From assembly GCA_017501805.1 (NCBI GenBank), contig JAFVWG010000165.1, positions 1 through 8,800 of the forward strand: a DNA stretch of 8,800 nt, written 5' to 3'. How positions within the stretch are numbered: position 1 is the stretch's first letter; every line of letters begins with the position of its first letter. The notes beneath the pieces are model-generated. The model saw only the letters and a program-made list of their open reading frames with translations. It was not told the origin of the DNA and did no database searches. This DNA comes from Oscillospiraceae bacterium. GTDB lineage: Bacteria > Bacillota > Clostridia > Oscillospirales > Oscillospiraceae. Made by a program: the position numbers and the translations under genes. This document shows positions 1-6,268 of the stretch, one piece after another.

Positions 1-96
1 CATACGCGCCCGTTCGGGTGCGCCCTCCTCCAAGGCAACAAGTGCATCCTCCGAAGCGTTTACCATCAGATGGTACATTGCTTCATAATCCGGCAT
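1..96 (-). CDS. Small protein of unknown function (N-terminal part only)
   Basis: The first 32 codons are visible and the gene runs off the left edge. The start reads MPDYEAMYHLMVNASEDALV, followed by a Glu/Ala-rich stretch ending APERARM, which suggests a soluble acidic helical protein with no signal peptide. The ATG at 94-96 has a strong ribosome binding site, GGAGGG (103-108 on the complement), 6 nt upstream. I have a weak memory of short proteins starting like this in gut Clostridia, often 50-70 residues and without known function, but I cannot name a family. A seven-U terminator tract ends only 3 nt before the ribosome binding site, so expression should require readthrough of that terminator from the promoter near 281-309. 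This makes the gene the probable target of the structured leader upstream. Confidence 0.7.
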   Translation of the reverse strand, partial: MPDYEAMYHLMVNASEDALVALEEGAPERARM

Positions 97-111
97 CGTC
101 TTCCCTCCAAT

Positions 112-139
112 AAAAAAATGGCACAGCAGAGCTGTGCCA
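112..139 (-). terminator. Intrinsic terminator/attenuator just before the small gene
   Basis: A perfect 9-bp stem (119-127 with 131-139, TGGCACAGC/GCTGTGCCA) has a 3-nt loop. On the minus strand it is followed by seven T residues (112-118). The U tract ends 3 nt before the GGAGGG ribosome binding site of the gene at 1-96. No promoter can be fitted between the hairpin and that site. It therefore looks like a conditional terminator in a 5' leader rather than the end of an independent transcript. The stand-alone alternative, the 3' end of a small RNA, is not excluded. Confidence 0.85.
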
Positions 140-275
140 CGAAAAACGCCGGCTCCACTGTCGCCAAACAGTCCGAATACCCCTCGACAGGTGCACACGG
201 ATGGAGCATACGCTTTTGCTGAAAAAGCGTGTGCTCCATATTCGAGGTATTGATAAAAAGCTGGACTGTTTGGCA
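112..275 (-). ncRNA. Structured leader RNA with attenuator architecture, class unknown
   Basis: The transcript should begin near 274-276 and shows nested helices. P1 is a perfect 12-bp closing stem (263-274 with 163-174, GCCAAACAGTCC/GGACTGTTTGGC). P2 has 10 bp with a 2-nt bulge (242-251 with 176-187). P3 is a 17-bp hairpin with one A-C mismatch (223-239 with 201-217; loop 218-222). An 11-nt strand (252-262, AGCUUUUUAUC) bulges between P1 and P2 on the 5' side, and a 13-nt strand (188-200) bulges between P3 and P2 on the 3' side. Downstream, 152-161 (ACAGUGGAGC) can pair over 10 bp, including two G-U pairs, with 123-132 (GCUCUGCUGU). That pairing overlaps and excludes the terminator stem. The layout fits a ligand- or protein-responsive attenuator for the gene at 1-96. 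I checked it mentally against T-box, 6S, SRP RNA and common riboswitch cores and recognised none. A free-standing small RNA ending at the terminator is the main alternative. Confidence 0.6.
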
Positions 276-280
276 TTCTC

Positions 281-309
281 AGTGTATCACACCTCGGAAA
301 AGAATGCAA
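281..309 (-). promoter_or_regulatory. Extended -10 promoter of the leader RNA
   Basis: On the minus strand a -35 box TTGCAT (304-309) lies 17 bp from a -10 box TACACT (281-286). TG followed by one base stands immediately before the -10 (287-289), giving the extended -10 form. The predicted transcription start is near 274-276, exactly at the base of the closing stem P1. That agreement between promoter and RNA fold supports both calls. Confidence 0.65.
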
Positions 310-315
310 GTACAA

Positions 316-336
316 GGGACGAGCAATGCTCGTCCC
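316..336. repeat. Intergenic palindromic repeat (REP/MITE-like)
   Basis: A perfect 10-bp inverted repeat around a single A (GGGACGAGCA/TGCTCGTCCC) lies between the operon terminator and the leader promoter. It has no U tract on the complement, so it is not an obvious minus-strand terminator. Elements of the form GTAGGGRCG-palindrome are, from memory, scattered between genes in many gut Clostridia genomes. The adjoining 337-377 segment contains GGTATGC twice (341-347 and 367-373) and may belong to the same element. Only one copy is inside the window, so its repetitive nature is inferred. Confidence 0.45.
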
Positions 337-387
337 TACGGTATGCCTCGCACGTTCTGCTGCGGTGGTATGCATCCAAATATCATA

Positions 388-419
388 AAAAGCACTCACG
401 GAAAACCGTGAGTGCTTTT
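388..419 (-). terminator. Terminator of the gdpP-hpt operon
   Basis: A perfect 14-bp stem (388-401 with 406-419) has an AAAA loop on the plus strand. It lies 14 nt beyond the hpt stop codon. The GC-rich core CACTCACGG is flanked by A/T runs, giving a U tract of five on the minus transcript (387-391). The plus-strand side also has TTTTCTTT, so it could work in both directions. Confidence 0.9.
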
Positions 420-433
420 CTTTATCCGGTTCC

Positions 434-1015
434 TCAATCATCCTGATATACACTCTTCTTCAGAATGCCCACGCAGGGCAGATTGCGGTAGTATTCCTTA
501 TAATCCAGCCCATAGCCGACAACAAAGCCGTCGGGGATCACGAAGCAGGTGTAGTCGGGATCAAGCTCGACCTTTCTCCCGGAGGGTTTGTCCAGAAGCG
601 TGCAGATCTTGAGCGATGCGGGTCCGCGCTCGCGCAGGATCTCCAGAAGCGCCTTGAGCGTCACACCGGTGTCCAGAATATCCTCGAGGATCAAAACGTG
701 CCGACCGCGAATATCCTGATCGATGTCCTTGCGGAAGGTCAGCTTGCCCGAGGACTGCATACCGCCCCCATACGATGAGACGGAGAGAAAATCCTCCTGC
801 ATCGGGATCTGCATCGCCTGCGTCATTTCTGCGTAGAACGGAACGACGCCCTTGAGGACGCCGATGACGATCGGATTTTTCCCGCGGTAAAGATCGCCAA
901 GCTGCTTGCCGACCTCACGGATGCGGCTGTGGATCTCCTCCTCCGTCACCAGCACCGTTTCAATGTCCTGCATCATATCTGTTTCGTGGATCATAGTTCT
1001 CTCATCCTTTGTCAT
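434..1015 (-). CDS. hpt: Hypoxanthine(-guanine) phosphoribosyltransferase
   Basis: This is a purine salvage enzyme that joins hypoxanthine or guanine to PRPP, giving IMP or GMP in the cytoplasm. With the start at 1015 the protein has 193 residues. The PRPP-binding signature VLILEDILDTGVTL spans about residues 107-120 with the acidic pair E111-D112. The flexible-loop segment SYGGG is at 81-85 and the purine-contacting region LLDKPSGRK at 140-148. The conserved tail FVVGYGLDYKEYYRNLP is at 164-180. The start at 1015 overlaps the tilS stop as ATGA, typical of translational coupling, but its GGAG is only 2 nt away. An ATG at 994 (186 residues, AAAGGA 10 nt upstream) is a credible alternative and nearer the usual family length. 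An in-frame extension to 1237 would run deep into tilS and is rejected. This is the last gene of the operon, with a terminator right after it; tilS next to hpt is also the Bacillus order. Confidence 0.93.
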   Translation of the reverse strand: MTKDERTMIHETDMMQDIETVLVTEEEIHSRIREVGKQLGDLYRGKNPIVIGVLKGVVPFYAEMTQAMQIPMQEDFLSVSSYGGGMQSSGKLTFRKDIDQDIRGRHVLILEDILDTGVTLKALLEILRERGPASLKICTLLDKPSGRKVELDPDYTCFVIPDGFVVGYGLDYKEYYRNLPCVGILKKSVYQDD

Positions 1016-2307
1016 ATCTCCCGGAACGAGATGTAATAGGTCTTTTCGCCGTCCTTGGGCAGGCAGTCGCGGTTGCCGCCGATCCCCTGCACCGCCAGCA
1101 CCGTGTCGCCGCAGGCGGCGACCGCAACGCGTTTCCGCAGATCCGCAGGGATCTTTCGGTCGATCAGAATACGGCGCAGGAGCTTCGTTCCGCCGGGAAG
1201 GCGCAACCTGTCTCCCGCCTTTGGAGGACGAATGCAAACTTCACCTGTCAGCTGAGACGCGCCGATGGGGATGCCGCCCGTCTCCTCCCCGACAGAAACC
1301 GTCAGGCAAAGCTCCGGGAGCTTCGTCTCGCCCGGAACGCACAGCGTCGTCGGCGCAAAGGAAGCGGGGGTCTCACGCACGAAATACAGCGTTTCATATC
1401 TGCGCTTTGCGGTCCAGCCGTCGGGCAGCCGAACCTCGGCAGTTCCCTCCGTGTCGGAGAGCAGATCTTCCGCCGCACGGATATGCGCCGCCGTCAGCTT
1501 GGGAAAGCGGCAGCGTCTGAGCAGCGTCCGCAGCGCGCGTTCGCGCAGCGGTTTTTCCGCATCGCGCAGGGGCTTCGTCTCCCAGCCGCCGTCCGAAGTT
1601 GGGACAAGCAGCGCATCGGAGAGCGTCTGCAGCAGCGCCTCGTCCTCACGGAGCAGCGCCGTCATACGGGAAAGGCTCTCCTGCCAGTTGGGATTCTCCT
1701 GCCGCAGCAGCGGCGTCACATGGTGGCGCAGACGGTTGCGGAGGCAGTCATCGTCGGCATTTGTCGCATCCTCGCGATGCGGCAGTTTTTGTTCGTTCAG
1801 GTACGCCTCGGTCTCCGCGCGCGTCACATCCAGCAGCGGACGCAGGTATTTTTCGCGGCGCGGCGGGATGCCGCCGAGCCCCTTGAGTCCCGTTCCGCGC
1901 AGAAGATTGATGAGGATCGTCTCCATCTGGTCGTCCGCCGTATGCGCGGTCGCGACCAAGCCGTCCAGTGTCTCAAAAAAGGCGTAGCGGCAGATCCTTG
2001 CCGCCTCTTCTATGCTCTGTCCGTGCTCCTTCGCCCACGCCGCTACATCCGCGCCGCCCACCGTGATGGAAAGTCCCAGCCGCGCGGCAAAGTCGCGGCA
2101 GAACGCCTCGTCCGCGTCGGAATCCGCACCGCGCAGACGGTGGTTAAAATGGCAGACGCGCACCGTGATCCGAAGCGCATCCGCCAGCTCGGCAAAAAGC
2201 CGCGTCATCGCCACGGAATCCGTGCCGCCCGAAAGGGCGCAGTACACGACGTCGCCGGGCTTGAGCAGCTCCTCCGCCCGGATACGGCGGAGGATCTTAT
2301 TCTTCAT
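1012..2307 (-). CDS. tilS: tRNA(Ile)-lysidine synthetase
   Basis: This enzyme uses ATP and lysine to convert C34 of the CAU-anticodon tRNA-Ile to lysidine, which switches decoding from AUG to AUA and charging from Met to Ile. The protein has 431 residues. The N-type ATP pyrophosphatase P-loop SGGTDS is at 26-31, HFNHRLRG at 53-60, ATAHTADDQMET at 119-130, GTGLKGLGGIPP at 138-149 and RNRLRHHVTP at 190-199. The C-terminal TilS domain starts near 356 with RPPKAGDR and continues through KLLRRILIDRKIP. I chose the ATG at 2307 because GGAG lies 7 nt upstream and the protein then begins MKNKILRRI; starting at 2376 would add 23 residues of dnaB shadow. The start overlaps dnaB by 11 nt and the end overlaps hpt by 4 nt, so the three genes are probably translationally coupled. 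Nothing appears truncated, and the family is normally essential. Confidence 0.95.
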   Translation of the reverse strand: MKNKILRRIRAEELLKPGDVVYCALSGGTDSVAMTRLFAELADALRITVRVCHFNHRLRGADSDADEAFCRDFAARLGLSITVGGADVAAWAKEHGQSIEEAARICRYAFFETLDGLVATAHTADDQMETILINLLRGTGLKGLGGIPPRREKYLRPLLDVTRAETEAYLNEQKLPHREDATNADDDCLRNRLRHHVTPLLRQENPNWQESLSRMTALLREDEALLQTLSDALLVPTSDGGWETKPLRDAEKPLRERALRTLLRRCRFPKLTAAHIRAAEDLLSDTEGTAEVRLPDGWTAKRRYETLYFVRETPASFAPTTLCVPGETKLPELCLTVSVGEETGGIPIGASQLTGEVCIRPPKAGDRLRLPGGTKLLRRILIDRKIPADLRKRVAVAACGDTVLAVQGIGGNRDCLPKDGEKTYYISFREI

Positions 2308-3634
2308 GCTTCCACTCCATATCGGAGAAGGTCGTGAACTGCGGGATCCACTGGAGCTTGACCTTGCCGGTCTCACCGTGGCGGTTCTTCGCCACGATCA
2401 GCTCGCAGACGTTCTTCTCCTCGGTGTCGGGGTTGTAATAATCATCGCGGTAGATGAACAGCACGCAGTCCGCGTCCTGCTCGATGGCGCCGGATTCACG
2501 CAGGTCGGAGAGCATCGGGCGCTTGTCCGGTCTTGACTCCGGACCTCGGCTGAGCTGGCTCAGACATACAACGGGAACATTCAGCTCCTTCGCCATCACC
2601 TTGAGCGCGCGGGAGATCTCACTGACGACCGTCACACGGTTATCGCCGCGGTTTCCGCCGTAGCCGGAGTCCGTCATCAGCTGCAGATAGTCGATCACGA
2701 CCAGTCCGAGATTATCCAGTCTGCGGCACTTCGCGTTCATCGCCGCGACCGTGATCGAGGGGTTATCGTCGATGCGGATATCCGTTGCGGTCAGCGCGGA
2801 CGACGCCATACCGACGCGCACCCAGTCCTCTTCGCTGAGCCGACCCGTGGTGAGCTTCTTGTTGTCCACAAAGCTCTCGCCGGAGATCAGGCGCAGGGCA
2901 AGCTGCTCGCTCGACATTTCGAGCGAGAAGATGGCAACGGTCTTGTCCGTCTTCTTCGCCACATTCAGCGCCATATTCAGCGCGAGGGAGGTCTTGCCCA
3001 TACCGGGACGGGCGGCGATCAGCAAAAGGTCGGACTTGTTGAGTCCGCCGATCACACGGTCGAGGTCGCGCATACCCGTGGGAAGCCCGGGGAAGGCTTC
3101 GCCGGACGCGGCGAGCTCGGAGAGTCTGCCGTACACGTCCACCAGGACCGTTCCGATCTTCTTCAGCGTGTCGCCTGTGTTTCCCTTGCGGATGGCGTAG
3201 ATTTTCTTTTCCGCGACCTCCATAATTTCGGCGGCGGTGCCGACGCCCTCGGTCACCGTGGCGGAAATATCATCCGCCGCCTGCGCGAGCGCGCGCAGAA
3301 GCGCCTTTTCATGCACGATGTTGGCGTACTGCACGGCGTAGGCCGCCGTCGGCGTCACATCCATCAGCTGCACAAGGTAATCGCCCGTGCGTTCATCGGC
3401 AAGTCCGCGTTCCTTGAGCTTGTTCAGGACGGTCACCGGGTCAATCGCTTCGGAGAAATTGAACATCGTGTAGATGGTCTCATAGATCTCCGCGTTCTGT
3501 TTCACATAAAAATCGGCAGGCTGCAGGATGCCGATCACATCCGCGACACAGCGGTTGTCGATCAGCATCGATCCGAGGACGGACTGCTCCGCCTCCAATG
3601 CGTGGGGCATTGCTTTTTCCAGAAGGTCAGCCAT
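2297..3634 (-). CDS. dnaB: Replicative DNA helicase DnaB (DnaC in Bacillus)
   Basis: This is the hexameric 5'-3' helicase that unwinds the replication fork and recruits primase. The 445 residues match the family's usual 440-470. The N-terminal helical collar domain (about 10-115) contains PHALEAEQSVLGSML. A linker is followed by the RecA-like ATPase (about 180-445). Walker A RPGMGKTS is at 209-216, the catalytic-glutamate segment IFSLEMSSEQL has E239, and Walker B VVIDYLQLM has D315. SQLSR is at 359-363, LSDLRESGAIEQDAD at 375-389, and the arginine-finger segment KNRHGETG at 417-424. The start has AGGAG 9 nt upstream and lies 18 nt after the rplI stop. The order rplI-dnaB is conserved across Bacillota. 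No intein or insertion is visible. Confidence 0.97.
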   Translation of the reverse strand: MADLLEKAMPHALEAEQSVLGSMLIDNRCVADVIGILQPADFYVKQNAEIYETIYTMFNFSEAIDPVTVLNKLKERGLADERTGDYLVQLMDVTPTAAYAVQYANIVHEKALLRALAQAADDISATVTEGVGTAAEIMEVAEKKIYAIRKGNTGDTLKKIGTVLVDVYGRLSELAASGEAFPGLPTGMRDLDRVIGGLNKSDLLLIAARPGMGKTSLALNMALNVAKKTDKTVAIFSLEMSSEQLALRLISGESFVDNKKLTTGRLSEEDWVRVGMASSALTATDIRIDDNPSITVAAMNAKCRRLDNLGLVVIDYLQLMTDSGYGGNRGDNRVTVVSEISRALKVMAKELNVPVVCLSQLSRGPESRPDKRPMLSDLRESGAIEQDADCVLFIYRDDYYNPDTEEKNVCELIVAKNRHGETGKVKLQWIPQFTTFSDMEWKHEE

Positions 3635-3652
3635 GGTTCCACTCTCCTACCG

Positions 3653-4099
3653 TTACTGTTCTTTTACCTCGACCGTCAGTTCGCCCGTGATCTCATAGCC
3701 GAGCTTGCACTTGATGGGATACTCACCCGCGACCTTGATCGGGTCGTCGAGCACGATCTTGCGCTTGTCCAGCTTGATGCCCTGCTGTTCGGCAAGCGCA
3801 TCGGCGATTTCCGCGCTCGTCACCGAGCCGAAGAGCCGTCCCGCGCCGCCGCCCTTGGCGAACACTTGGATCTTGAACGAGCGCATCTTCTCTGCGATCT
3901 CCAGCGCCTGTGCGCGTTCCTTCGCCTGCCGCTCCTGCGTGGCGCGGTCGTTCATACGCATCGTGTTGACGTTATCGGTGGTCGCCTCCTGCGCCAGCTT
4001 TTTCGGCAGCAGGAAATTCCGCGCGTAGCCGTCGGAAACCTCGACCATCTGGCCGCGCTTTCCCTTTCCCTTAACATCCTGTAACAAAATCACTTTCAT
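3653..4099 (-). CDS. rplI: 50S ribosomal protein bL9
   Basis: bL9 binds 23S rRNA at the base of the L1 stalk and reaches out to a neighbouring ribosome, helping frame maintenance. The 148 residues are the standard bacterial length. The N-terminal domain carries the bL9 signature, from MKVILLQDVKGKGKRGQ through VSDGYARNFLLPKKLA (residues 1-37). A long Ala/Glu/Arg-rich connecting helix runs over about 42-75, and the C-terminal domain has KGGGAGRLFGSVT at 82-94. A purine-rich site (AAGGAAG) precedes the ATG, and the gap to the gdpP stop is 17 nt. It is co-transcribed between gdpP and dnaB, as in Bacillus. Confidence 0.97.
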   Translation of the reverse strand: MKVILLQDVKGKGKRGQMVEVSDGYARNFLLPKKLAQEATTDNVNTMRMNDRATQERQAKERAQALEIAEKMRSFKIQVFAKGGGAGRLFGSVTSAEIADALAEQQGIKLDKRKIVLDDPIKVAGEYPIKCKLGYEITGELTVEVKEQ

Positions 4100-4116
4100 A
4101 AGGCGTTCTTCCTTTC

Positions 4117-6102
4117 TTACTTTGCGTCCTGATAATAGGTTTCAATGGACTTCAGCAGCGCATCGCGCACCTCGTGCACGCGCTGTCCGGGGATCTGTGC
4201 CCCGGCAGTCGCGGCGTTTCCGCCGCCGCTGAGCGGTTCCAGGATCATCTGTACGTTGACTTCTCCGAGGCTTCGCGCGGAGATGATCACGCGGTCGCTG
4301 TCCGGGTAGAGCACGAACGAGGCCTCGACGCCGTTCACGCTCAGAAGCTCATCCGCCGCCTGCGCCGCAATGGCGCGCTCAGTGGAGCGCTCCAGCATCG
4401 CAATGGCAATGCCGTGTGCGTGGATCTTCGCATTCTGAATAATGCGGAAGCGGGAGATGACGTCCTCCAGATCGCTGCGGAACAGCCGCTTGACCTCGGT
4501 GGGATCCGCGCCCACACGCCGCAGGAATGCCGCGGCCTCAAATGCACCCGAGGAGGTGCGGATGCTGAAATTCTTGGTGTCCAGCACAATGCCGGAAAGC
4601 AGTGCGCGCGCCTCTTCCTGCAGCAGATCCTTCGGCTCTGCGGCGTACTGCAGCAGCTCCGTCACAAGCTCCGACGCGGAGGAAGCGGCAGGCTCGTGGA
4701 GCGTCAGCAGCACTTCCTCGATGGAGTCCGCCGCCTTGCGGTGGTGGTCGATCAGCGCCACGCGGGTCATCGCCTCCAGCAGCGGACGGGACTCGACCTG
4801 CTCGGGACGGTTGGTGTCCACGATGATGAGCAGACTCTGCGGGTCTGCGTACAGCAGCGCATCGTCAGCCGTTATGAACGCTTCTTCATACGCGGTGAGC
4901 TTTTTCAGCCGTTCGATCAGCGGCAGCGCGGCGCTGCGGACAGGATCCGTGACGATCTTTGCCGGCGTTTCAAGCTTGCGGCACAGGCACATAAGACCCG
5001 CAGCGGCGCCGATGGCGTCGTTGTCGGAGTTGCGGTGTCCCATAATAAAGACCTGACTCGACTGACGGATCAGCTCCGACAGAGAGCCTGCCACGACGCG
5101 GGACTTCACCTTGGAGTGCCGCTCGGCCTCCTTGCCGCGCCCACCGTAGAAGGAGAAGTTGTAGCGATCCTTGACGACCGCCTGGTCGCCGCCGCGGCTG
5201 AGCGCCATCTCAAGCGCAAGCGTTGCGAAGTTGTAGCACTCCTCGATGCCCTCGCCCTCCTTGCCGACGCCGATGCTGATCGTGGCGGCAACGCCGTTGG
5301 GATTGACAACGGTGCGGATCGTCTCAAGCAGGGAGAATTTCGCCTCTTCCAGCGCCTTGAGGTACTGCACCTCGCACAGCAGCAGATAGCGGTTTTTCTC
5401 CAGCTTTCGGTTCAGGCAGGGGAAATTGCTCGTCCAGCGGGTCACGCGTGAGTCGATCTGCGCGTTGAGGAAGGAGATGCGCTCGTCGCTCAGTCCGTTC
5501 GTCAGCTCGTCGTAGTTGTCCACAAGGATCAGCGCCGCGACCGGGCGCGAGCGAACATACTCGTCGCGCACATAAAACAGCTCCGTCTGGTCCAGCAGAT
5601 AGACCGACGCCATCAGCTTGCCCGACTCACTGCCGCCGGGTCGGAAGATATTGCCCGTCATACGGTAGCGCCGTTCGCCGAGCGTCACGGGCGCGGGTGC
5701 TTCACTCTTTCCGTCGATGAGCCAAAGGCTGCTGAACTCCGGGATCGCATCCGCCATCTTGCGCGAGAGGATCGAATCGTGCATCCCGGTGACCTGCTGA
5801 AAATCGCGGTTCGACCAGACGATCTCATCGGTATCCAGCCGGACGACCGCCATCGGGAACGGAACGCCGCTCCTGAGCGCGGTGTCGCGCGAGTCGGTCG
5901 TGGAAAGAATATAATTCTTCAGCTCCCGCCGTTTTTTACGGGAAACAAAAACATGGATCAGAAAAAGAACGACCGTGACGCCGGCCTCGATCGCGGCCGG
6001 AACAGGCATATCGCAAACAAAGCTGATCGCGGCAAAGATCAGCATCATAACAAAACAGAGCGCCATGCTCGGCTGAAACGCACGCAGCAGCTTTTTTTCC
6101 AA
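4117..6102 (-). CDS. gdpP: Cyclic-di-AMP phosphodiesterase GdpP (DHH/DHHA1)
   Basis: This membrane phosphodiesterase hydrolyses c-di-AMP, probably to pApA, and so lowers a messenger that controls potassium/osmotic balance and wall stress. From the TTG at 6102 it has 661 residues. Two N-terminal membrane segments (about 12-31 and 36-53) are followed by the basic SRKKRRE. Next come a PAS-like domain (about 80-175) and a degenerate GGDEF domain (about 185-325, residual SRGGDQ at 302-307). The DHH domain has MGHRNSDNDAIG (354-365), VDTNRP (428-433) and DHH (452-454); the DHHA1 domain is C-terminal. One oddity: the usual GGGH of DHHA1 reads GGGN (626-629). I prefer the TTG because AAGGGGG lies 8 nt upstream. 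The in-frame ATG at 6147 overlaps the -10 box, and the segment before the TTG does not look like a GdpP N-terminus. It is the first gene of the five-gene operon. Confidence 0.93.
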   Translation of the reverse strand: MEKKLLRAFQPSMALCFVMMLIFAAISFVCDMPVPAAIEAGVTVVLFLIHVFVSRKKRRELKNYILSTTDSRDTALRSGVPFPMAVVRLDTDEIVWSNRDFQQVTGMHDSILSRKMADAIPEFSSLWLIDGKSEAPAPVTLGERRYRMTGNIFRPGGSESGKLMASVYLLDQTELFYVRDEYVRSRPVAALILVDNYDELTNGLSDERISFLNAQIDSRVTRWTSNFPCLNRKLEKNRYLLLCEVQYLKALEEAKFSLLETIRTVVNPNGVAATISIGVGKEGEGIEECYNFATLALEMALSRGGDQAVVKDRYNFSFYGGRGKEAERHSKVKSRVVAGSLSELIRQSSQVFIMGHRNSDNDAIGAAAGLMCLCRKLETPAKIVTDPVRSAALPLIERLKKLTAYEEAFITADDALLYADPQSLLIIVDTNRPEQVESRPLLEAMTRVALIDHHRKAADSIEEVLLTLHEPAASSASELVTELLQYAAEPKDLLQEEARALLSGIVLDTKNFSIRTSSGAFEAAAFLRRVGADPTEVKRLFRSDLEDVISRFRIIQNAKIHAHGIAIAMLERSTERAIAAQAADELLSVNGVEASFVLYPDSDRVIISARSLGEVNVQMILEPLSGGGNAATAGAQIPGQRVHEVRDALLKSIETYYQDAK

Positions 6103-6110
6103 GTGTTCGT

Positions 6111-6117
6111 CCCCCTT
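6111..6117 (-). promoter_or_regulatory. Ribosome binding site that decides the gdpP start
   Basis: AAGGGGG on the minus strand lies 8 nt before the TTG at 6100-6102. The upstream ATG at 6145-6147 has no comparable site and lies at the transcription start region, so this site argues for the TTG start. Confidence 0.65.
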
Positions 6118-6145
6118 CTGTCCGCATAAAAGCGCAGTTTTATAC

Positions 6146-6174
6146 ATTATAGCAATTTACCGCCTAAAACTCAA
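6146..6174 (-). promoter_or_regulatory. Promoter of the gdpP-rplI-dnaB-tilS-hpt operon
   Basis: On the minus strand a -35 TTGAGT (6169-6174) is separated by exactly 17 bp from a perfect -10 TATAAT (6146-6151). The predicted start is near 6139, giving a leader of about 37 nt before the TTG start of gdpP. This is a standard housekeeping sigma-A type promoter and the only strong one seen ahead of the five minus-strand genes. Confidence 0.8.
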
Positions 6175-6210
6175 CCACAAAGGCACGGAATTGCAAAACG
6201 ACCGAATTCG

Positions 6211-6239
6211 TTTGCTTTTTCGGAAAAATATGCTATACT
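6211..6239 (+). promoter_or_regulatory. Distal promoter P1 of the RNase J operon
   Basis: An extended -10 box, TGC followed by TATACT (6231-6239), is clear. The -35 is weak (TTTGCT at 6211-6216 with a 17-bp spacer, or TTGCTT with 16). Transcription should start near 6245 and give a leader of about 175 nt before the TTG start. It lies back to back with the gdpP promoter, with the -35 elements about 36 bp apart. Confidence 0.65.
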
Positions 6240-6268
6240 GACTGAAAAGGCAGAAGCTTCAATACGGT

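Noticed and set aside
119..275. 6S RNA, T-box, SRP RNA or a common riboswitch for the leader
   Set aside because: The loop between P1 and P2 is 11 by 1 nt, unlike the large 6S bubble. ACAGUGGAGCCGGCG only loosely resembles a T-box sequence and there is no specifier stem. No SRP tetraloop region or familiar riboswitch core was found. A 6S relative is the least certain exclusion.
316..336. The 21-nt palindrome as a CRISPR repeat or terminator
   Set aside because: There is a single copy with no spacer pattern and no U tract on either strand.
201..446. Short plus-strand frames across the intergenic region 201-612
   Set aside because: They run through the hairpins, the palindrome and the hpt terminator into antisense hpt, and have no ribosome binding site.
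1016..1237. Upstream extension of hpt to an ATG at 1237
   Set aside because: It would add 74 residues overlapping the conserved TilS C-terminus. HPRT proteins do not carry such a domain, and the added stretch has no recognisable motif.
1009..2337. A 442-codon open frame on the plus strand opposite tilS
   Set aside because: It is Arg/Gln-rich low-complexity shadow. The minus strand encodes TilS with intact P-loop and C-terminal domain.
4174..5451. A 425-codon open frame on the plus strand opposite gdpP
   Set aside because: It has no recognisable domain or ribosome binding site and is explained as an antisense shadow of gdpP codon usage.
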